Below, piece after piece: positions 49,370 through 59,600 of a stretch of DNA of 64,000 bases. The stretch spans positions 1-64,000 of the forward strand of contig JAGHUA010000002.1 of NCBI GenBank assembly GCA_018065085.1, in the 5' to 3' direction. The stretch comes from Candidatus Liminaster caballi (GTDB lineage Bacteria; Bacteroidota; Bacteroidia; Bacteroidales; UBA3663). The notes under the pieces were generated by a model. It was not told where the DNA came from, did not search any database, and saw only the letters and a program-made list of their open reading frames with translations. Within the stretch, counting starts at the first letter, position 1; each line of letters starts with the position of its first letter. Position numbers and translations under genes: made by a program.

Positions 49370-51172
49370 ATGAAGATTCAACTTCGCAGCGCTCAGACCA
49401 CAGAAGGTCGTCGCATGGCAGGTGCCCGCGCTTTGTGGGTAGCCAACGGTATGAAACGCGAGCAGTTCGGTAAGCCGATCATCGCCATCGTCAACTCGTT
49501 CACACAGTTCGTTCCAGGTCATACACACCTGCATGAAATCGGCCAGATTGTCAAGGCTGAGATCGAGGCTCAGGGTTGCTATGCTGCCGAGTTCAACACA
49601 ATTGCGGTCGATGATGGCATTGCCATGGGTCACGACGGTATGCTCTATTCGCTGCCAAGCCGTGATGTGATTGCCGATTCTGTTGAATATATGGTGAACG
49701 CGCACAAGGCTGATGCCATGATCTGCATCTCGAACTGCGATAAGGTTACTCCGGGTATGCTGATGGCTTCCATGCGCCTCAATATCCCTACCGTGTTTGT
49801 GAGCGGCGGTCCGATGGAGGCCGGTAAATATAAGGGCGAGAACGCTGACCTTATCACAGCCATGGTCAAGGGCGGTGATCCAACGGTGAGCGATGAGGAA
49901 CTGGCCGAAGTTGAGAACTGTGCATGCCCTGGCTGCGGTGCATGCTCAGGCATGTTCACTGCCAATTCGATGAACTCATTGACCGAGGCTCTCGGCATGT
50001 CATTGCCAGGCAATGGTTCGATTCTTGCCACTCACGTCAACCGCATCCAGCTCTTCAAGGATGCTGCTGCACAGATCGTGAAGAATGCCTTTGCCTATTA
50101 TGAGAATGGCGATGAGAGCGTGCTTCCACGCAGCATTGCCACACGTCAGGCATTCCTCAATGCCATGACTCTCGACATTGCCATGGGTGCATCGACAAAC
50201 ACCGTGCTCCATCTTCTTGCCGTGGCACAGGAGGCTGAGGTTGACTTCAAGATGACTGACATCGACCAGCTTTCGCGCAAGGTTCCATTCCTCTGCAAGC
50301 TGGCTCCTAACTGGCAGAAATACTCTATTCAGGAGGAGAACCGTGCAGGCGGCATTCTCGGCATTATGGGCGAGCTGGCCAAGGGCAATCTGCTCGACCT
50401 TTCATGCAAGCGTGTCAATGGCGCAACTCTCGGCGAGGATATCGTGAAGTACAGCATCACCGGCGCAGCTGTCGATCCGGAGGCAAAGCGCATTTATTCT
50501 TCTGCTCCGGCTGGCAAGTTCTCGACCAAGATGGGCTCACAGAACTGCCAGTGGGAATCGCTTGATACCGACCGTGAGAACGGCTGTATCCGCGACATCG
50601 AACATGCCTATACCAAGGACGGCGGCATGGCTGTGCTCTTTGGCAATATCGCTCAGGACGGCTGCGTGGTTAAGACTGCAGGCGTTGCTCCTGAACTCTG
50701 GCACTTCGAAGGCCCTGCTGTGGTGTTCGACAGCCAGGAGGACGCATGCGAGGGAATCCTCGGCGGTAAGGTCAAGAAGGGCGATTGCGTGGTGATTACC
50801 CACGAGGGTCCTAAGGGCGGTCCTGGCATGCAGGAGATGCTCTATCCGACTTCCTACATCAAGTCGATGCACATGGGCAAGGAATGCGCCCTCATCACTG
50901 ACGGTCGTTTCTCAGGCGGTACCAGTGGCCTTTCTATCGGTCATATCTCTCCAGAGGCAGCTGCCGGCGGCAATATCGGCAAGATCAAGGACGGCGACAT
51001 CATTGTCATCGACATTCCAAGCCGAAGCATCGACGTCAAGCTTTCCGACGAGGAACTTGCAGCACGTCCACAGCAGCCTCTCAAGCGCAACCGTGTTGTC
51101 AGCAAGGCTCTCCGCGCGTATGCCCAATCTGTTTCATCTGCCGACAAGGGTGGTGTGAGAATCATTGAGTAA
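49370..51172 (+). CDS. ilvD: Dihydroxy-acid dehydratase
   Basis: 600 residues from ATG 49370. Iron-sulfur cysteines are in ISNCDK and [27 protein letters not shown] lies near residue 52, and the C-terminal [17 protein letters not shown] is the conserved active-site block. It makes the 2-keto acids of valine and isoleucine from the dihydroxy acids, the third step of the pathway. First gene of the ilvD-ilvB-ilvN-ilvC cluster; an 85-nt gap with a 9-bp repeat array separates it from ilvB. Confidence 0.97.
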   Translation: MKIQLRSAQTTEGRRMAGARALWVANGMKREQFGKPIIAIVNSFTQFVPGHTHLHEIGQIVKAEIEAQGCYAAEFNTIAVDDGIAMGHDGMLYSLPSRDVIADSVEYMVNAHKADAMICISNCDKVTPGMLMASMRLNIPTVFVSGGPMEAGKYKGENADLITAMVKGGDPTVSDEELAEVENCACPGCGACSGMFTANSMNSLTEALGMSLPGNGSILATHVNRIQLFKDAAAQIVKNAFAYYENGDESVLPRSIATRQAFLNAMTLDIAMGASTNTVLHLLAVAQEAEVDFKMTDIDQLSRKVPFLCKLAPNWQKYSIQEENRAGGILGIMGELAKGNLLDLSCKRVNGATLGEDIVKYSITGAAVDPEAKRIYSSAPAGKFSTKMGSQNCQWESLDTDRENGCIRDIEHAYTKDGGMAVLFGNIAQDGCVVKTAGVAPELWHFEGPAVVFDSQEDACEGILGGKVKKGDCVVITHEGPKGGPGMQEMLYPTSYIKSMHMGKECALITDGRFSGGTSGLSIGHISPEAAAGGNIGKIKDGDIIVIDIPSRSIDVKLSDEELAARPQQPLKRNRVVSKALRAYAQSVSSADKGGVRIIE

Positions 51173-51178
51173 AGAGTC

Positions 51179-51250
51179 ATAATTGGCCTAATTAGCATAA
51201 TTGGTCTAATAAGCCTAATTGGTCTAATATGCCTAATTGGCCTAATAAGA
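51179..51250. repeat. 9-bp tandem array (CCTAATTGG type) before ilvB
   Basis: About eight imperfect copies of a 9-bp unit (CCTAATTGG and variants such as TCTAATAAG) fill the space between ilvD and the ilvB start codon at 51258. The same unit recurs after ilvC at 54918-55005. Confidence 0.85.
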
Positions 51251-51257
51251 AAATAAT

Positions 51258-52952
51258 ATGGAAAAAATAAGTGGTGCAGAAGCGTTGATGCGTTCCTTGG
51301 AACATGAAGGGGTAGATGTGCTCTTCGGCTATCCTGGTGGCGCAATCATGCCTACATTCGATGCACTCTACGATCATAAGAAGACACTGCATCATATCCT
51401 TGTACGTCACGAACAGGCTGCTGCACATGCGGCTCAGGGTTATGCCCGTGTGAGCGGTAAGGTGGGTGTCGCAATCGTGACATCTGGTCCTGGAGCAATG
51501 AACACTATCACAGGTGTAGCCGATGCCATGATGGATTCTACACCGTTGGTTGTCATCTGCGGACAGGTTGGCGCTTCGATGCTCGGCACGGATGCCTTCC
51601 AGGAGGTCGATGTGGTGGGTGTGACCCAGCCAATCTCCAAGTGGAACTATCAGATACGTCGCGCCGAGGATATTGCCTGGGCCGTTGCCCGTGCTTTCTA
51701 TATTGCCAAAAGCGGACGTCCAGGTCCTGTGGTGCTCGACTTCACCAAGAACGCACAGACGGCGCTCATTGAATATCAGCCACAGACGGTCGATTTCATC
51801 CGATCATACAAACCTGTTCCTCAGTGTCCTGCTCAGATCATCGAGTCTGCCGCTCAGCTTATCAATGAGAGCGTTAAACCATTCATGCTCGTCGGTCAGG
51901 GTGTAGAGCTTGCCGGCGCAAATCAGGAACTGCTTGAACTTATAGAGAAAGCTCAGATTCCGTTTGGTTCGACAATGCTCGGTCTTTCGGCAGCTCCGTC
52001 AGATCATCCGTTGAACATGGGTATGCTTGGTATGCACGGTTCGCTATCGGCCAATGTCATGACCAACCAGTGCGACCTTCTGATTGCCGTTGGTATGCGT
52101 TTTGACGACCGTGTGACAGGCAATATCAAGACCTACGCAAAGCAGGCGAAGGTCATCCACTTCGAAATTGATCCTTCGGAGATCGATAAGAATGTCAAGA
52201 CAACCGTGGCTGTGCTTGGCGATTGCAAGCAGACACTCGCAGAGGTTCTGAAGCTCGTCGATCCGACCCGTCATGACGCTTGGGTAGCAGGTTTTAAGCC
52301 ATACGCAGAGAAAGAGACTGTCAAGGTAATCAATCCTGCTCTTCATCCATCCGACGGCCCATTGCTTATGGGTGAGGTGGTGCGCAAGGTCAGCGAGGCA
52401 GCGAACAATGAGGCTATTCTTGTTACCGACGTTGGTCAGAACCAGCTGTTCGGATGCCGTTACTTCAAGTTCACAAAGTCGCGCAGCGTGGTCACCAGTG
52501 GCGGTTGCGGCACAATGGGCTTCGGCTTGCCTGCTGCCATCGGTTCTACCTTCGGTGCCCCTGACCGCACTACCTGCCTCTTTGTCGGCGACGGTGGTCT
52601 TCAGATGACAATTCAGGAACTCGGTACCATTATGGAACAGCAGTGTCCTGTCAAGATCATATTGCTCAACAATAACTATCTGGGTAATGTGCGCCAGTGG
52701 CAGTATATGTTCTTCAATAAGCGCTATTCGTTCACTCCAATGCTCAATCCTGACTATGAACTTATCTGCCAGGGTTACGGCATTGCTTGCAAGACCGTTA
52801 CCGACCGCAACGACCTCGATTCGGCAATCCGCGAGATGCTTGATCATGACGGACCATATTTCCTTCAGGTGGCCGTAAAGGAAGAGGACAACGTCCTGCC
52901 TATGACACCTCCAGGAGCTAATGTTGATGAAATGCTGTTAGAAATTAAGTAA
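51258..52952 (+). CDS. ilvB: Acetolactate synthase large subunit
   Basis: 564 residues, normal length. ThDP-enzyme motifs: the catalytic glutamate in VRHEQAAAHAAQGYARV (about 47), and the ThDP/Mg site VGDGGLQMTIQELGT with NNNYLGNVRQWQ (about 437-480). Condenses pyruvate to acetolactate, or with 2-ketobutyrate to acetohydroxybutyrate. It lies 3 nt upstream of its regulatory subunit gene. Confidence 0.97.
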   Translation: MEKISGAEALMRSLEHEGVDVLFGYPGGAIMPTFDALYDHKKTLHHILVRHEQAAAHAAQGYARVSGKVGVAIVTSGPGAMNTITGVADAMMDSTPLVVICGQVGASMLGTDAFQEVDVVGVTQPISKWNYQIRRAEDIAWAVARAFYIAKSGRPGPVVLDFTKNAQTALIEYQPQTVDFIRSYKPVPQCPAQIIESAAQLINESVKPFMLVGQGVELAGANQELLELIEKAQIPFGSTMLGLSAAPSDHPLNMGMLGMHGSLSANVMTNQCDLLIAVGMRFDDRVTGNIKTYAKQAKVIHFEIDPSEIDKNVKTTVAVLGDCKQTLAEVLKLVDPTRHDAWVAGFKPYAEKETVKVINPALHPSDGPLLMGEVVRKVSEAANNEAILVTDVGQNQLFGCRYFKFTKSRSVVTSGGCGTMGFGLPAAIGSTFGAPDRTTCLFVGDGGLQMTIQELGTIMEQQCPVKIILLNNNYLGNVRQWQYMFFNKRYSFTPMLNPDYELICQGYGIACKTVTDRNDLDSAIREMLDHDGPYFLQVAVKEEDNVLPMTPPGANVDEMLLEIK

Positions 52953-52955
52953 CCT

Positions 52956-53762
52956 ATGAATGATAATTTTATAATGACTGCTCAGTCGTGGGAAGGCCGC
53001 ATGGACGACGAGATGGACGAATTCTCGGCTCTTGATGCAGCCATTAAGGCCGCTGCTGCTGTCGATCGCAATTCATACGAGAAGAACCTCCAGCGCGAAC
53101 GTCTGGCGTCCTCGTCTCACGCTCCTTCCGGCGCGCCTCTCCAGCGAGAGACGTTCTCCAAGAATGCCGTGATGCGACCAGATACCCCTAACTTTGAGGG
53201 TGCACAGCTCAGTCAGAGCCACGAAGGTCTCACCCTATATACATTAATTATATATAGTGAGAACTTTGCCGGTATCCTTAACCAGATTACGGCAGTCTTC
53301 ACACGTCGCCAGGTCAACATCGAATCGCTTAATGTATGTGCATCTTCGACACCTGGTGTTCATAAATACACCATCACATGCTATTGCAAGCAGGAGATGG
53401 CTGAGATGCTCGTCAAGCAGATCGAAAAGAAGATTGACGTGCTTCAGGCCAACTGTTTCGTCGATCAGGAGATCTTCATCAACGAGACCTCGCTGCTCAA
53501 GCTCTCAACCCCGATGGTATTGGCCGATTCGGATATCTCGCGCATCGTTCGTCATCACAATGCCCAGATGGTGGAGGTTAATCCTACCTATACCACTGTG
53601 GCCAAGACTGGCATTACTGCGGAGGTGATGTCGCTCTTTGAACAGCTCAATGCCAAGGGGTGCGTGTTGCAGTTCGCCCGTTCGGGCCGAATCGCCATCA
53701 CACGCTCGTGCATCGAACGCTTGGATCAGTATCTTACCAAGCGAGAGGAAGAGCGCAACTGA
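52956..53762 (+). CDS. ilvN: Acetolactate synthase small (regulatory) subunit with N-terminal extension
   Basis: 268 residues, against about 160-190 for the family. Residues from about 92 are the usual part: an ACT domain (LTLYTLIIYSENFAGIL, RRQVNIESLNV) and a C-terminal domain (about 175-260, GITAEVMSLFEQL). The first 90 or so residues, rich in Ala, Ser, Asp and Arg, match nothing I know and look disordered. The ATG 3 nt after ilvB fits coupled translation, but an internal start such as ATG 53172 (residue 73) cannot be excluded. It confers valine feedback on IlvB. Confidence 0.9.
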   Translation: MNDNFIMTAQSWEGRMDDEMDEFSALDAAIKAAAAVDRNSYEKNLQRERLASSSHAPSGAPLQRETFSKNAVMRPDTPNFEGAQLSQSHEGLTLYTLIIYSENFAGILNQITAVFTRRQVNIESLNVCASSTPGVHKYTITCYCKQEMAEMLVKQIEKKIDVLQANCFVDQEIFINETSLLKLSTPMVLADSDISRIVRHHNAQMVEVNPTYTTVAKTGITAEVMSLFEQLNAKGCVLQFARSGRIAITRSCIERLDQYLTKREEERN

Positions 53763-53816
53763 CAATAGAAAACAAATTATTTTTATTTCATAACTTTTAA
53801 TTTTTAATTTAAGATT

Positions 53817-54860
53817 ATGGCACAGATGAATTTTGGCGGCGTCATTGAGAACGTAATGACCCGCGAGGAGTTCCCACTCGAAAAGGCTCGTGAGATTTTG
53901 AAGGACGAGACTATCGCAGTTATCGGTTATGGCGTACAGGGTCCTGGCCAGTCATTGAACCTCCGCGACAATGGTTTCAACGTAATCGTTGGCCAGCGTC
54001 CAGGCAAGACTTTTGAGAAGGCTATCTCTGATGGTTGGGTACCAGGTGAGACACTCTTCTCGATCGAGGAGGCTGCAGAGAAGGCTACCATCGTTATGTG
54101 CTTGCTCTCTGATGCAGCAGTAATGAGCGTATGGCCAACTCTCCAGAAGTATCTTACTCCTGGCAAGGCTCTCTATTTCTCACACGGTTTCGCTATCACA
54201 TGGAACGACCGCACAGGCTGCGTTCCAGCTAAGGATATCGACGTTATCATGGTTGCTCCTAAGGGCTCTGGTACTTCACTCCGTACCATGTTCCTTGAGG
54301 GTCGTGGCTTGAACTCTTCATACGCTGTTTATCAGGATGCAACTGGCAAGGCAATGGATCGTACCCTCGCTCTCGGCATCGGCATCGGTTCTGGTTACAT
54401 GTTTGAAACTACATTCCAGCGCGAGGCTACTTCTGACCTCACCGGCGAGCGTGGTTCACTCATGGGCGCTATTCAGGGTCTTCTCCTTGCTCAGTATGAG
54501 GTTCTCCGTGAGAACGGTCACTCACCTTCTGAGGCATTCAATGAGACCGTTGAGGAGCTCACACAGTCGCTCATGCCACTCTTTGCCAAGAACGGTATGG
54601 ATTGGATGTATGCAAACTGCTCGACCACAGCTCAGCGTGGTGCCCTCGATTGGTATCCACGTTTCCACGATGCTATCAAGCCAATCTGTCAGTGGCTCTA
54701 CACTTCGGTTAAGCTCGGCAACGAGGCTCAGATCTCTATCGACTCTAACTCTAAGCCTGACTATCGTGTAGGTCTTGAGGCAGAGCTCAAGGCTCTCCGT
54801 GAGAGCGAAATGTGGCAGACTGCTGTTACTGTTCGCAAGCTCCGTCCAGAGAATAACTAA
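53817..54860 (+). CDS. ilvC: Ketol-acid reductoisomerase
   Basis: 347 residues, class I (short) type. Rossmann motif GYGVQGPGQSLNLRDNG (38-54), cofactor loop GQRPGKTFEKA, and the knotted C-terminal domain with the metal ligands in SDLTGERGSLMGAIQG and ETVEELTQS. Converts acetolactate and acetohydroxybutyrate to the dihydroxy acids used by IlvD. A bidirectional terminator follows. The acyl-ACP thioesterase gene that often lies between ilvN and ilvC in related genomes is absent. Confidence 0.96.
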   Translation: MAQMNFGGVIENVMTREEFPLEKAREILKDETIAVIGYGVQGPGQSLNLRDNGFNVIVGQRPGKTFEKAISDGWVPGETLFSIEEAAEKATIVMCLLSDAAVMSVWPTLQKYLTPGKALYFSHGFAITWNDRTGCVPAKDIDVIMVAPKGSGTSLRTMFLEGRGLNSSYAVYQDATGKAMDRTLALGIGIGSGYMFETTFQREATSDLTGERGSLMGAIQGLLLAQYEVLRENGHSPSEAFNETVEELTQSLMPLFAKNGMDWMYANCSTTAQRGALDWYPRFHDAIKPICQWLYTSVKLGNEAQISIDSNSKPDYRVGLEAELKALRESEMWQTAVTVRKLRPENN

Positions 54861-54874
54861 TAATTCGGACATAC

Positions 54875-54914
54875 AAAAAAACTGGGTGTGCCAAGCGGCG
54901 CACCCAGTTTTTTT
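54875..54914. terminator. Bidirectional terminator between ilvC and deoC
   Basis: A 12-bp stem with loop AAGC (54881-54908, ACTGGGTGTGCC / GGCGCACCCAGT) flanked by an A-run on the left and a T-run on the right, so it can end both the ilv transcript and the converging deoC transcript. Confidence 0.92.
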
Positions 54915-54917
54915 GAT

Positions 54918-55005
54918 TATTGGCCCAATTGGCCCAATTGGCCTAATTGGCCTAATTGGCCTAATTGGTCTAATTGGCCTAATTAGCCTAATTGGCCCAA
55001 TAAGC
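54918..55005. repeat. 9-bp tandem array (CCTAATTGG type) after ilvC
   Basis: About nine near-identical 9-bp units (CCTAATTGG, CCCAATTGG, TCTAATTGG) between the ilvC terminator and the end of deoC (55010). Same unit as the array before ilvB. Confidence 0.9.
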
Positions 55006-55009
55006 TATT

Positions 55010-55894
55010 TTAGAGGAAATGCTTGGTTGGCTCTCCGACGATAGCTGAGAGGAGATTGTTGGCTGCCGATGAGGCACCGATACGATAGAGATCCTTAGTG
55101 AGCCATTCCTCGCCAAGCACGGTCTTGACGATTGTGTAGTACTTTACGGCGTCTTCAGGAGTGCGTACGCCACCGGCAACCTTGAAGCCAACACGTGTGC
55201 CGGTCTTCTCATAGTATGCCTTGATCATGCGGCACATCACATAGGCTGCCTCAGGAGTGGCTGCAATGTCGATCTTGCCGGTAGATGTCTTGATAAAGTC
55301 TGCGCCTGAGTACATTGCCAATACTGAAGCCTTGGCGATGAGTGAAGCCTTCTTGAGTGCGCCGGTCTCAAGGATAACCTTAAAGATTGCGTCACGGCAG
55401 GCCTCCTTGCATTCCTGGATGGTATCACACATCTCCTCATAACAGCCAGCCAGCATCTGTCCGACGTTGATTACAATGTCCACCTCGTTGGCACCGGCTG
55501 CAACGGCAAGACTGCATTCTGCCACCTTGATTTCTGGGAAAGTCTGGCTCGATGGGAAACCAGCCGAAACCACTGTTGTGTGTACATTGTCGGCATCAAG
55601 GAATGTAGAAACGGTCTCTGCGAAGTTTGGATAGACGCAGATTGAAGCCACGTTGTCAAGTTCTGGATATGCTTCCTCGAAGAGGTTGACGCGCTCGGTG
55701 AAGAGGCGGATACGTTCATCGTTGTCGGTAGGGTTGAGCGATGTGAGGTCGATGCAGCCGAGGCTGAACTTAAGAGTCTCGGTGGTGTTGTTTTCGTCGA
55801 AGCCCTCAGTGATGATACGTGCGGTCTCGGCCTTTACAACTTCATCGTCAAGTTCGGTTTCGAATTTGGCGAGTGTGTCTTGGTATTTATCCAT
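55010..55894 (-). CDS. deoC: Deoxyribose-phosphate aldolase
   Basis: 294 residues from ATG 55894; the frame opens ten codons earlier. Class I aldolase motifs: DLTSLNP (about 50), EVDIVINVGQ, FKVILETGAL and the Schiff-base lysine in DFIKTSTGK, with a second lysine in GFKVAGGVRT. Cleaves deoxyribose 5-phosphate to acetaldehyde and glyceraldehyde 3-phosphate in deoxynucleoside catabolism. Last gene of the unit DUF2723, deacetylase, deoC. Confidence 0.95.
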   Translation of the reverse strand: MDKYQDTLAKFETELDDEVVKAETARIITEGFDENNTTETLKFSLGCIDLTSLNPTDNDERIRLFTERVNLFEEAYPELDNVASICVYPNFAETVSTFLDADNVHTTVVSAGFPSSQTFPEIKVAECSLAVAAGANEVDIVINVGQMLAGCYEEMCDTIQECKEACRDAIFKVILETGALKKASLIAKASVLAMYSGADFIKTSTGKIDIAATPEAAYVMCRMIKAYYEKTGTRVGFKVAGGVRTPEDAVKYYTIVKTVLGEEWLTKDLYRIGASSAANNLLSAIVGEPTKHFL

Positions 55895-55963
55895 GTCGTT
55901 ATTATTTGTTAATGGGTTGTTCAATTAATAGATAATAAAAAACTTTGGTCAATGAAGCCTGGT

Positions 55964-56575
55964 TTACAGTAGGCGGAACTCATAGCCCTGGGAGATGATA
56001 TATTCAATGGCCTGAGGCAGTGCCTGCTGGAGGTTATGCCATGACTTAGGCTGATCGTGGAATGTGATGATCGATCCGTTGCGTAGGTGTCGTTTCACAT
56101 TGTCCACCACCTGGTTGGCGTCCAGTCGGTTTGAATAGTCGCGTGTCACCAGGTCCCAGAACACCAGTCTGTACTTCTTCTGCAGAAGGCGCGAGTGACC
56201 CCATCTAAGCCAACCGTGCGGCGGACGGAACAGTTCACTATGGATAAGCATGTTGGCTTTCTCCACATTGGCAAGATATGCCTTCGAACCATAGGTCAGA
56301 GCCGAGATGTGGTTCATAGTGTGATTGCCCACACGGTGACCGCGAGCCTTGACGGTCTCAAAGAGAGCTCGATAGCGTGCCACATTGTCGCCCACGCAGA
56401 AGAACGTAGCCTTGATGCCGTAGCGGTCCAACACGTCGAGTACCCATGGCGTAACGTCGGGCGTAGGACCGTCGTCGAAGGTCAGATATACACACTTCGG
56501 TTGCGACGGCAGACGCCAGAGCGCATCTGGAGCCATGAGTATTCGGGCGATGAGTGGTGGTTGTTCGATGAACAC
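55964..56575 (-). CDS. Polysaccharide deacetylase (NodB domain, CE4)
   Basis: 203 residues; GTG start at 56575, with an alternative ATG at 56536 closer to the domain. NodB motifs: TFDDGPTPD (motif 1, about 32-40), GNHTMNH (metal histidines, about 82-88), RPPHGW (about 117-122), DLVTRDYSN and the late TFHDQ. No signal peptide or membrane helix is obvious, unusual for an enzyme expected to work on envelope polysaccharide; the hydrophobic start PPLIARILMAP is short. It lies 36 nt after the DUF2723 gene. Confidence 0.88.
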   Translation of the reverse strand: MFIEQPPLIARILMAPDALWRLPSQPKCVYLTFDDGPTPDVTPWVLDVLDRYGIKATFFCVGDNVARYRALFETVKARGHRVGNHTMNHISALTYGSKAYLANVEKANMLIHSELFRPPHGWLRWGHSRLLQKKYRLVFWDLVTRDYSNRLDANQVVDNVKRHLRNGSIITFHDQPKSWHNLQQALPQAIEYIISQGYEFRLL

Positions 56576-56611
56576 GTTACTGAGACTGGATGACTGGATG
56601 GACAGGATGCC

Positions 56612-59600
56612 TTATTTCAGAAGGCCAGCCTTGTAGGCGTTCTCAAAGTATGCGTTGAAGGCAGGATCATATTTCGCAGCCAGATCGTCGGCCTTATATC
56701 GGTCAGCAATGCTGAGAGCGTCGCGCATAGTGAGCAACTGCTCGCGTACCTGTGAAGAAAGGCTTTCGCGATGATGCTTAGAGAGGTGTTCAGACCAAGC
56801 CAGATACTCGTCATTGGCTTCGAGTACTGCCTTCACGATGCGGTTGCCCTCCTCTGGCTTATTGCACATATAGTATGCCTGAGCCATGGTGAGAGAGGTA
56901 TAGTCGTAAGGGATGTTGGCTGACGGGATGGTCTTGTCGCAGAACTCTGTTGCCTTCAGAGCACGTTCGTAGTCGTGGATGGTGAGCAACTGCTCGATGA
57001 GCGTGCAGAACATCATACGCTGGGTGCGGCACATACGGCGGTTATTTTCATCCAGATAGATGGTGGTGTCCTGAATATTGCCCCATACGAACTTGTTCAT
57101 CAGGTTGTCATAGCTCTTGTCGATGTCAGGCGATGAAGTGCCACCGTTGGCAAGAGGTACGATCTGATAGGCGAGTCCCACAAGGCGGAAGTACTTGTTG
57201 AGACCCATATACATGTCGCTGCCTACGGTTGTGGCGAAATAGATAGGACGCTTCCAACCTGTGCGACTGATGCCATCGATCATTGAGAGCACAGCAATCT
57301 CGTTCTTCGTCACATAGTTCTTCGATGAGAGGTCGATGACCATCTTGTCGATGAGTTCTGAAGAGTCTGCTACATTAACGCATGGAGAAGCAAGAACCTC
57401 CTCAGGATCCACGTCAACGACGAACTTCTTTGACGGCAGGTAATCGAGTTTGCCGTAGTTAGGCAGCGACTTGTATTTCGGATCGTCGCTGTAGAGGAAG
57501 TTCATGGCGTAGTGAAGCGGTACATCGTTGTCGAGTAACTGTATGAGGTGTGCGTAGTTGAGCTTGTCGTAGGCATATTGGTCGCGACGCAGTTCGATTG
57601 GCAGCGGCTCAGATTCGTAGGCCGGGCATTTCATCTGGTTGATATACCAGTCGGTCTGGAGGTATGACAGGTTGCAGACGCGTACATCTGTACGGTATCC
57701 TTCCACCTCCTGGGCGTACCAAAGAGGGAATGTGTCGTTGTCGCCGTTAGTGAAGATGATGGCATTCGGTTCGAGAGAAGAGAGATAATTGCGACCAAAG
57801 TCACGGGCAGTGTAACGACCTGTGCGATCATGGTCATCCCATGTCTGGCCAACCATCTGCAATGGTACGAGCAGGCAGACTACCGACGCGATTGCCGCAG
57901 AAGCCACATTGTTCTTGAGAGCCTTCTGTAGGAGCTGTGCGATGCCGGCCACACCCATGCCGATCCATATTGCAAAGGCATAGAACGAACCGGCGTATGC
58001 ATAGTCACGTTCACGAGGCTGGTAAGGTGTCTGGTTGAGATATATGACGATGGCGAGACCAGTCATGAAGAACAGGAAGAACACCACCCAGAAGCCCTGG
58101 ATACCCTCACGTCCGGCAAATGCCTGATAAAGCAGACCGATGATGCCGAGCAGCAAGGGTAGCATATAGAAGACATTGTGACCCTTGTTATTGGCGATGG
58201 ACGATGGGAGAGAGCTTTGGTCTGGAACGTCGAACAACACTTCGTCGATAATCGGGATGCCCGAGATGGCACGGCCGCGATCCACGGCACCGTAAGACTG
58301 TTCGTCGCTCTCGCGACCAGAGAAGTTCCACATGAAGTAGCGCCAGTACATGAAGTTCACCTGGTAGTTGAAGAAGTATGCCAGATTATCGGCAAACGTA
58401 GGCACACCCTTGATGGTCTTGCCGTCCTTGCCCACTACGGTGTGGCCAGGATCCTTCTCGTTGAAGTTGCTCCATGCCTTGTAACCGCTGACGTGGTTAG
58501 GCTGGCTGCTATACATGCGAGGGAAGAGCATAGTGTAGTTGTACTTATACTTCTCCTTGTAGCCGGTCACAACATACTCATCAGGCTCGTTGTCTGAAGT
58601 CTTCACTTTCTTGCCATAGAGGGCAGGACCCTGTTCTGTAATTACTGTGCCGCTGGCGTCACGCATCACGCTCGATGCAAACGTCTGTCCCATGAAGAGA
58701 GGCGACTCGCCATACTGCTCACGGTTGAGGTATTTTGAGAACGAAAAGATTTCGTCAGGCGAGTTCTGATCCATAGGCAGCTGGGCCGACGAACGGATGA
58801 TAATCTGGGCGAACGTAGAGTAGCCTACCAGGATTGTGAGCAGGCAGAGCAGGGTGTTGCTTACCAGCCGTGCATTGAGTCTTTCGCCAAAGACGAATAT
58901 CAGAGCTCCCAGCACTACTGTCACGCCGAAGCCGATGAGCCAGCCGTCGCCAGCAAAAGGCACGCCACTCAACACCAGTCCTGCCAAAAGAAGCAGGCGC
59001 TGAACCATAGGGGAACAGTTCTTCTTGTAAAGCATCCATACGCCGATGGCAAGGAATGCGAGCACGAAGAAGAAATAGAAGCCTGTACCGGTATTATAGC
59101 TGAAACCGAGTGTGTTTACGAAGAAAAGTTCGGTGGCGCTGCACAGTTTCACCATGCCAGGGATCATTCCGTAGAGGATGAAGAACACCAGAAGTACAGA
59201 AAGAATCAAGGCTCCGAGAGTGCCTTTAAGGGTGGCTTCTGGCACTTTCTTGAAATAATATACGAGCACGATGGCAGGAAGTGTCAGAAGGTTGAGCAGA
59301 TGCACACCGATCGAAAGACCAATAATATAGGCCAGAAGGATGATGTAACGGTCGCCCTCCACACCTGCGGCATGGCGTTCCCACTTCAGAATGAGCCAGA
59401 ACACAATGGCAGTCATGAACGAAGAGAAGGCATAAACCTCAGCCTCGACAGCCGAGAACCAGAATGTGTCAGACCATGTGTAGGCCAGTGCTCCCACCAT
59501 GCCAGAACCGAGGATGGTGATCATCTGTCCAAGACTCATTTCCTCCTGTTCAGAGCCATTATGTTTGTTACCTCTGCACACGAATTTACGAGTCAGAGCT

